Of a DNA stretch of 10,971 nucleotides, positions 6,398-10,971 are shown one piece after another. The translations under genes and the position numbers were made by a program. Below the pieces are notes generated by a model. The model made no database searches, was not told the origin of the DNA, and was given only the letters and a program-made list of their open reading frames with translations. Numbering within the stretch: the first letter of the stretch is position 1; every line of letters starts with the position of its first letter. This DNA is from REEB426 sp964551975. GTDB taxonomy: Bacteria; Actinomycetota; Actinomycetes; S36-B12. The stretch lies in contig CAZKFI010000072.1 of assembly GCA_964551975.1 (NCBI GenBank), positions 1-10,971 on the forward strand, read 5' to 3'.

Positions 6398-7370
6398 ACT
6401 CATCGGGTTCACCGAGAAGTTGTGCCTGCGCCAGGAGTGCGTTGAGGTCGTCCTCCAGTTCGGAGCGTTGCTGCGCATTGAGCGGCACGTAGGCGGCGGC
6501 CTCGGCGATTGATGCGTCGTTGGCAACATAGAACCGGAAGAAATCGGCGACGACGGGGCGAGCCAGGGCCTGAACGGACGGGTACACATACAGCGGCCTA
6601 CTCAGTGGCGCATACGTCCCGTCCTGGGCAGTTGCCGCACTCGGGCTAACGCACCCATCACCGTTGTCGATTGCTACATCGGCGATGACGTCGGCGTTCT
6701 GCTCGTAGTAAGTGAATCCGAGATAGCCGAGCCCACCGGGACTTCCCTTGACGCCCTGAACGATGACGTTGTCGTCCTCAGAGGGGGTGAAGTCCGTACG
6801 ACTTGCACCCTCTTCGCCGACAATCGCGTCGGTGAAGTAATCGAAGGTGCCCGAATCGGTTCCGGGGCCGAAGAGTCGCAGTGGCAGGTCCGGAAAGCTG
6901 GGATCGAGATCGCGCCAGGAGCGCACCTGCGAGTTCGGTTCCCAGATTCGCTTGAGCTGATCCACCGTCAAGCAGCTGGCCCACGTGTTGGTGGGATTGA
7001 TGACAACGGTGATGGCATCCATGGCGACAGTCAGGCGGCCGTAATCCACGCCGTTCTCGGCGCAGGCCTCGGCTTCTTCGGGCTTGATCTCCCGGGAGGC
7101 ATCGTTGGCGTCGGATTCTCCGCGACAGAACTTGGCGAACCCTCCACCGGTGCCGGACGCACCAACCTTCACCTGGACTGCCGGGGTGGCGAGCTGGAAA
7201 TCCTCAGCGGCAATGGCGGAGAGCGGAAAAACCGTAGAGGAGCCGTCGATGGCAATGACCTGGGTTGGGGTTCCGCAGGCGGCCACAGCGAGAACCGCAA
7301 CCCCGGCGGTGAGGGCCGTGCCCAGGGTTCCGATGGCGCCGTGAACCCCAGACCATCGGCGGGTGAACAC
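6396..7370 (-). CDS. pstS: Phosphate-binding lipoprotein PstS
   Basis: The external high-affinity phosphate receptor that feeds PstCA. It has 324 residues, with Arg4/Arg5, a hydrophobic segment, and lipobox AVAAC at Cys32, so it is a membrane-anchored lipoprotein as in other Gram-positives. Phosphate-site motifs are IDGSSTVFPLS (41-51), the SGTGGG loop (72-77), NDASREI (88-94) and GTDSGTFDYF (about 171-180). GGLGYLGFTYYEQN follows later, as in the PBP-like/PstS family. The GTG at 7370 is the first start that leaves a normal signal peptide. No strong Shine-Dalgarno is present, and the upstream TAGGTT is placed for leaderless transcription. A PHO box lies 40 bp further upstream, so phosphate starvation through PhoP (PhoB-type) should induce it. 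It is the first gene of the pst unit. Confidence 0.94.
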   Translation of the reverse strand: MFTRRWSGVHGAIGTLGTALTAGVAVLAVAACGTPTQVIAIDGSSTVFPLSAIAAEDFQLATPAVQVKVGASGTGGGFAKFCRGESDANDASREIKPEEAEACAENGVDYGRLTVAMDAITVVINPTNTWASCLTVDQLKRIWEPNSQVRSWRDLDPSFPDLPLRLFGPGTDSGTFDYFTDAIVGEEGASRTDFTPSEDDNVIVQGVKGSPGGLGYLGFTYYEQNADVIADVAIDNGDGCVSPSAATAQDGTYAPLSRPLYVYPSVQALARPVVADFFRFYVANDASIAEAAAYVPLNAQQRSELEDDLNALLAQAQLLGEPDE

Positions 7371-7376
7371 GAAGGA

Positions 7377-7382
7377 AACCTA
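7377..7382 (-). promoter_or_regulatory. Candidate -10 element of pstS
   Basis: TAGGTT on the minus strand fits TANNNT and is followed by 6 nt (TCCTTC) and the GTG start of pstS. Transcription would start at the GTG. The PHO box lies 27 bp upstream of this hexamer, with a degenerate third unit (7409-7399) reaching the -35 region, a geometry expected for PhoP activation. Confidence 0.45.
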
Positions 7383-7409
7383 GGGCTCGCACCTGACCAT
7401 TGCTGAGCG

Positions 7410-7431
7410 TGCAGATGAACAGCAGGTGAAC
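7410..7431 (-). promoter_or_regulatory. PHO box (11-bp direct repeat) upstream of pstS
   Basis: In the pstS direction the sequence reads GTTCACCTGCT (7431-7421) followed immediately by GTTCATCTGCA (7420-7410). These are two adjacent 11-bp units that agree at 9 of 11 positions. The Streptomyces PhoP-binding direct repeat unit is close to GTTCACCCGGC, so spacing, unit length and sequence all fit. A third, degenerate unit (CGCTCAGCAAT, 7409-7399) may extend the box. It sits in the 73-bp gap between the channel gene and pstS. It implies that pst responds to phosphate starvation separately from the upstream ppk-to-channel genes. Confidence 0.75.
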
Positions 7432-7443
7432 AGCCGATTGCCG

Positions 7444-8274
7444 TCAGGTGGACGGGGTTGACCTTTCTGACTCCCAGGCAGCCAGCTTGGTTTGCAGGTC
7501 GCCCACCATGGCCTTCAGGCTGGTCAGCTCGGCGAGCAGGTTGGACACATCGACCGAGGTGTCAGCCGGCGGAGGCGTATCCGGGGTTCCCGTGGGCTTC
7601 TGCTTGATCAACGTCGCTGCGAAACTCGCTGACACCGACCCCACCACGCTGATGCCCACGAGCATGACGAGTACCGCCAGGCCCTGCCCCGCCAGGGTCA
7701 CCGGGACAACGTCGCCATAACCCACCGTGGTTACCGTCTGCACTGCCCACCAGAGCGCAGTCTGCAGCGTCGTGATCTGGGCACCGGCCGCCCCGCGTTC
7801 GACATCCAGCACCATCAAGCTGCCGACCCACAGGATGAGAACGGTTGCCAGCAGTGCAGTGGCGAGGGCGCCCCCGGAGATCAGCCCCTTCTTCTTACTC
7901 AGCAGGCCGTGCTTGGTGAAGATGCGCAGCACCCGCAGTGCGCGGAATTGTGGAATGACCACGGTGATGGTGTCCAGCCAGTTGCGCTTGAAGAATCCCC
8001 GGCGCTCGGTTTCCATCGCAAAACGCAGTACGAGATCCAGCGCGAATAGCACCCACAGCCCGATCCCAAACCAGGTGAGGGCGCTGAACCACAGGGTGTG
8101 GGGCTCGGGCCAGATGATCTTGATCGACCAGGTCACCAGGTAGATCAGCGCCAGGGTGGAAAGCAGCGGTGAGGTCTTGATGACGTAGGCGTTGACCCAC
8201 GCCTGGCGACGCTGTAGCGCCGCCTCCTGGGCGGGTGGCCGCGCGCTGGTTGGTGCTTCGGGCGGGTTCGTCAT
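7444..8274 (-). CDS. Voltage-gated-type potassium channel, 6TM, with C-terminal coiled coil
   Basis: A 276-residue membrane protein with the potassium selectivity filter TVGYGD (183-188) between S5 (about 133-157) and S6 (about 194-223). Before the pore lie S1 (37-54), S2 (63-86, with D80), a short S3 (about 99-108) and S4 with basic residues at every third position (R111, R114, R117) and K121. This is the layout of bacterial Kv-like channels, so it likely senses voltage, although with few charges. There is no RCK/TrkA_N domain. The soluble tail is a Pro/Thr linker (227-240) and a predicted coiled coil (about 243-268) that could join the four subunits. The ATG at 8274 overlaps the stop of the Nudix gene (ATGA), so it is translationally coupled to a polyphosphate-related operon. 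No strong Shine-Dalgarno is seen. Confidence 0.9.
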   Translation of the reverse strand: MTNPPEAPTSARPPAQEAALQRRQAWVNAYVIKTSPLLSTLALIYLVTWSIKIIWPEPHTLWFSALTWFGIGLWVLFALDLVLRFAMETERRGFFKRNWLDTITVVIPQFRALRVLRIFTKHGLLSKKKGLISGGALATALLATVLILWVGSLMVLDVERGAAGAQITTLQTALWWAVQTVTTVGYGDVVPVTLAGQGLAVLVMLVGISVVGSVSASFAATLIKQKPTGTPDTPPPADTSVDVSNLLAELTSLKAMVGDLQTKLAAWESERSTPST

Positions 8275-9218
8275 CCCGCCATGCTGCCATCCGGCAGCAC
8301 AGCACCCACGTCATGCTGCTCGACCGCCAGGATGACCGGTTCGCGGTGCGGTCCGAACCAGCGATGCAGAATCAGCATGGCCCCTGGTCGCAGGCTGAAC
8401 GTTTCAGTGAGTTCGGCGAACGCAGCACTGCCGCGGATTTCCCTGACGGCACCCATGACTGCGGGCAGCACCGGTCGATGGGTGCAGATCACTGCCGGCT
8501 TGGGATCGCGCAGGAGTCGCAGCGCCCTGGCCACGGCAGCTTCCGGTGTTGACGTGAACCCCTCCTCAGAGAGTGCGGCCTCCTCAATGACCTGACGCTG
8601 CAGGAATGCGGCTAGGGGTGTCACCGTCTGCAGGCAACGCCTAGCGGGTGAACTGTGCACGGCAACAACACCAAAGGCGTCGATGATGGGTGGCAGGACC
8701 ACCGCCTCGCGCTCACCTCGGGCCGACAGTGGCCGCTGCTGATCGTCGTTGCCGTTGAACTCGGCACGCTTGAGAGCTTGTGCATGCCGCAGGATGATCA
8801 ACGGGGAAGTGGGTGGGAAGGCCAGTGCGGACCGCACCAGTAGGGCGTCAGCCGGGTAGCTGAGTTGTGCGTGGGCTAGCGGAAGGGCTGTCCAGGCAAT
8901 GCTGTCGACCTCATCATTGGGGACGAATCCGAGGTCGCTGCGCACCCGAGCGGTCCAGTACATGACCTGCTTTGGCGCACCACCAATGAGGTACTCCTGG
9001 ATGGAAAGACCCGGTCCGAGAATCGGCAGGTACCCGGTTTCTTCCTGGCATTCCCGCACAGCCGCCACCACTGGGTGTTCGCCGGGATCGAGTTTGCCCT
9101 TGGGTAGTGACCAGTCATCGTGCTTGGGTCGATGGATGGCTAGGAATTCTTGCTGACGGCGGTGCTCGCGCAGCAGGACGACACCGGCGGCTCGCGTCGC
9201 CGAATCCGAACTCGGCAT
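8271..9218 (-). CDS. Nudix hydrolase fused to histidine phosphatase (MutT1-like)
   Basis: A 315-residue two-domain cytosolic enzyme. Residues 9-133 are a Nudix domain with the box G41-x5-E47-x7-R55E56-x2-E59E60-x-G62, all catalytic positions present. Residues 138-300 are a histidine phosphatase: LRHAQA (143-148, nucleophile H145), RPLSARG (162-168), SSPARRCLQT (189-198) and the second histidine in CTHRP (H247). This is the architecture of mycobacterial MutT1 (Rv2985), for which hydrolysis of 8-oxo-dGTP, diadenosine polyphosphates and inositol pyrophosphates is reported; that gene also neighbours ppk. The true substrate here is not deducible. The ATG 9218 shares one base with the CHAD gene stop (TGATG) and its own stop overlaps the channel start, so it is an internal operon gene. 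It may also be named mutT1. Confidence 0.9.
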   Translation of the reverse strand: MPSSDSATRAAGVVLLREHRRQQEFLAIHRPKHDDWSLPKGKLDPGEHPVVAAVRECQEETGYLPILGPGLSIQEYLIGGAPKQVMYWTARVRSDLGFVPNDEVDSIAWTALPLAHAQLSYPADALLVRSALAFPPTSPLIILRHAQALKRAEFNGNDDQQRPLSARGEREAVVLPPIIDAFGVVAVHSSPARRCLQTVTPLAAFLQRQVIEEAALSEEGFTSTPEAAVARALRLLRDPKPAVICTHRPVLPAVMGAVREIRGSAAFAELTETFSLRPGAMLILHRWFGPHREPVILAVEQHDVGAVLPDGSMAG

Positions 9219-10777
9219 CAGCGAGGCTCGCGCAATCCTGAACGCTTGGCTGCCTTGCGAGCCGCAGGCCAGGCCTCCAATGCTTCGGCCCGTGCGGTGA
9301 TCTCTCGGCTCACCTCACGTGCATGCAGATGCCCAAGTGCGAACGCCGCGCCGGCGCTGGTCTGCGGTCGACTCACGAGCTCGGTGATGAACCCTTGGGC
9401 CACGTGCGCATCCTGGCCGGTGCCGAGTGCATCGGTTATCGCCGAAAGGCGCACGGCAAGGCGATGAACCGGTGAGCCGAGAATTGGTGCTAGCGCTTCC
9501 GCGGCATACCGCGCTCGTTTTGCCTTGATGCGTACTCGATGCCACTGCGTTGCGGGCGCATCCGGTTCCAGATCTTTCATGGCTTTCACCAAGGCGCGCC
9601 ATTGCGCCCAGACCGGGCCGGGTAGGACCAGGCCACAGGGACCGAAGGCTGTACTGCTCATCGGCGGCTCGATGGCCAGTTGCACGAGGTCGTCGAGGAG
9701 TTGCAAGTAGCGGTCACTGCGCACGGCAGCCAGTGCGCCCATGCGCGCATCGGCCATCCGAGCGTCCAGTTGCGACTCCAGGAGCGCGACTGCCTCATCT
9801 GAACCCGGACCCGGTGCCTCGATGTCGCGCACGTCCTGAATCTCGGCAAGGAGATGTTCGCGCAAGACCTCGGTATCGCGAAGGCGACCCAGCTCCTCTG
9901 CCAACCAGGCAAGTTCCCCGTCCAGACCCCCTTCCCCCGACTCCCAACTCCCGGACAGCTGCAGGAGTGGTTCGAAGGTGCGCAGGGTGCTGCGCAGGCG
10001 TCGCGTGGCCACGCGCATTTGATGCACGGCATCCGGTAGGTCGCGACGCCAGGCCATATCGGCGAACAGCAGGTGGCGAACATGCGTGCGAAACATCGCG
10101 GCCAGGGCCCCTGCAACCGAGCCGGATGGACCGGGAAAGTCGGGCTGAGGTACGTCCGGTGGTTGCGCGACCGCGGGGCCGAGTGCCTGTGCGGCCTTGC
10201 TCGCGGTGCGTTGCTCACCGCCGACGGCTTTGATGGCCTCGGCGAGGCGATCGAGCACGGCTGCGTCTCGAATGGCATCGCGCGCCTCGACCTCGACTTC
10301 GCGAAATTCGGCAATGAGCTCACCGTTGGCATCGCGAACAACCACCCGGTCGTCGACAATCTCCGCTCGGGGTTCACCCTGCTCGTCGAGTATTTGGATT
10401 GGGCTGCGATGCGTCTGCACCGTGGCCAACGGCATAAGTCGCTCGCCGCGGATCAGTGGCAGGACGATGTCGGCCATCTCGGCGGGGACGAATCCGGCGG
10501 CACCAGCACTCAGCGGGAGATGCAATTCCTCACGGGTAAACCCGTCACTGCCGGTCAACGGAATCTTCAGGTGCCAGCCTTCATCTGGGCCACCCCAGCG
10601 TCGACGCAGGGTGATGCCCCAGCGGATCAGGCGAAGGTCCGCGGTGTCGTGGTAGACCGCGGTCATCTCGAAAGGCTCGATTGCCGTCCAGCGCATGCCT
10701 ACTGCGGGCGCAATCTGCGGCATGACGAAGGAGTCGGGTACCGCGAACTTCAACTCGCGTTCCGCCTGCGTGATCAT
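9218..10777 (-). CDS. CYTH and CHAD domain protein (polyphosphate-associated)
   Basis: A 519-residue soluble protein. Residues about 3-190 form a CYTH (triphosphate tunnel metalloenzyme) domain with the signature ExExK at E6, E8, K10 and further barrel residues such as R58-R60, H69-K71 and the acid-rich strand EFREVEVE (157-164). Residues about 218-500 form a CHAD domain, helical and basic, with its two characteristic histidine segments VHQMRVATRRLRSTLRTF (251-268) and WHRVRIKAKRARYAAEAL (412-429). CHAD domains bind polyphosphate; CYTH domains cleave or bind triphosphates. The ATG 10777 has an AGGG 7 nt upstream and overlaps the stop of the preceding ppk-like gene (ATGA), consistent with a role at polyphosphate. 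Whether it hydrolyses tripolyphosphate or mainly targets polyphosphate granules cannot be told from sequence. Confidence 0.92.
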   Translation of the reverse strand: MITQAERELKFAVPDSFVMPQIAPAVGMRWTAIEPFEMTAVYHDTADLRLIRWGITLRRRWGGPDEGWHLKIPLTGSDGFTREELHLPLSAGAAGFVPAEMADIVLPLIRGERLMPLATVQTHRSPIQILDEQGEPRAEIVDDRVVVRDANGELIAEFREVEVEARDAIRDAAVLDRLAEAIKAVGGEQRTASKAAQALGPAVAQPPDVPQPDFPGPSGSVAGALAAMFRTHVRHLLFADMAWRRDLPDAVHQMRVATRRLRSTLRTFEPLLQLSGSWESGEGGLDGELAWLAEELGRLRDTEVLREHLLAEIQDVRDIEAPGPGSDEAVALLESQLDARMADARMGALAAVRSDRYLQLLDDLVQLAIEPPMSSTAFGPCGLVLPGPVWAQWRALVKAMKDLEPDAPATQWHRVRIKAKRARYAAEALAPILGSPVHRLAVRLSAITDALGTGQDAHVAQGFITELVSRPQTSAGAAFALGHLHAREVSREITARAEALEAWPAARKAAKRSGLREPR

Positions 10778-10971
10778 CCCCGTGCCCTGGTTTGGGCGAT
10801 GAGGGTCTCCTGATAATCCGCCAGCGGCCTGCCCTCGGCATCAGTGGTACGTCGAACCCATTGTCCGTCGGCCTGCAGATGCCAAGCCGAGGTTCCCGGC
10901 GACATCGCCAGATCGACGGAATCTCGACTTCGCAGCGCACGGCCAAGAGATCGGCCACACCCGAGCGATGA
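10774..10971 (-). CDS. ppk: C-terminal end of probable polyphosphate kinase 1 (Ppk)
   Basis: The frame is open from the window edge to the TGA at 10776-10774, giving 65 C-terminal residues. The tail contains DLAMSPGTSAWHLQADGQW, then R-R, GRPLADYQETLI and a basic end. This fits the end of actinobacterial PPK1, whose last helices read like D-L-A-x-S-x-x-T-x-x-W-x-L-x-x-D-G-x-W and end with a Q-x-x-L-I and Arg-rich tail. The catalytic histidines lie outside the window, so the call relies on this tail and on context: next to a CHAD protein, a MutT1-like protein and pst. PPK1 makes polyphosphate from ATP reversibly. The overlap of its stop with the CYTH-CHAD start (ATGA) puts it in the same operon. 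Confidence 0.72.
   Translation of the reverse strand, partial: SSLGCGRSLGRALRSRDSVDLAMSPGTSAWHLQADGQWVRRTTDAEGRPLADYQETLIAQTRARG

Noticed and set aside
6404..6589. Longer pstC reading from ATG 6589
   Set aside because: The extension lies inside pstS in another frame, has low-complexity Pro/Ser content and no permease features; ATG 6388 has a GAGGTG ribosome site.
7358..7368. GTTCACCCGCC over the pstS start, close to a PHO box unit
   Set aside because: It is a single unit, not a tandem pair, and is explained by codons for Phe-Thr-Arg; similar lone GTTCACC words occur in coding sequence near 1391 and 8646.
9550..10813. Long plus-strand open frames opposite the CYTH-CHAD gene (227 and 246 codons)
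   Set aside because: Their translations are Arg/Pro/His-rich and resemble no family; they are antisense shadows of a GC-rich gene with clear domains.
10581..10958. Minus-strand open frame of 125 codons at the right edge
   Set aside because: It is out of frame with both the ppk-like tail and CYTH-CHAD; the alternative frame gives a PPK1-like C-terminus that ends in an ATGA overlap.

Overview
The window looks like a chromosomal segment of a mid-to-high GC Actinobacterium (Actinomycetota). The evidence is an actinobacterial-type GlgC next to a divergent GlgA, GTG-rich starts, a Streptomyces-like PHO box, and a gene order (ppk end, CHAD protein, Nudix/histidine-phosphatase protein, pstSCAB) that resembles the one I recall around ppk and pst in Streptomyces. 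I cannot assign a genus.

Left part, positions 1-2962: the first codons of glgA (glycogen synthase) point out of the window on the minus strand. Divergent from it is glgC (ADP-glucose pyrophosphorylase) on the plus strand. Four bases after glgC comes a secreted trypsin-family serine protease with an FN3-like domain and two copies of a 68-residue C-terminal module. Its stop codon overlaps, convergently, the stop of the last gene of the large minus-strand block.

Right part, positions 2959-10971: everything is on the minus strand. Read in the direction of transcription, the order is the C-terminal end of a probable polyphosphate kinase (ppk), a CYTH-CHAD protein, a Nudix plus histidine-phosphatase protein (MutT1-like), a six-helix voltage-gated-type potassium channel, pstS, pstC, pstA, pstB, and an LppX/LprG-like lipoprotein. 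The first four genes are joined by 1-4 bp stop/start overlaps. A 73 bp gap before pstS carries an 11-bp direct repeat that matches the PHO box of Streptomyces PhoP, so pst probably has its own phosphate-starvation promoter. The pst genes are also tightly packed, except for a tract of 5.4 copies of a 10-bp repeat between pstA and pstB.

Together the right block links high-affinity phosphate import (pst) with polyphosphate synthesis, polyphosphate binding, triphosphate/diphosphate hydrolysis and a potassium channel. The left block makes glycogen. Both are reserve-polymer systems. The most interesting points are the channel embedded in the polyphosphate operon, the decamer repeat at the pstA-pstB junction, the PHO box with an apparent leaderless pstS start, and the shared TANNNT-6 nt-GTG layout at all three visible transcription-unit heads. 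No RNA gene, insertion sequence, CRISPR array or attachment site was seen, and no stretch over about 125 bases lacks a gene.
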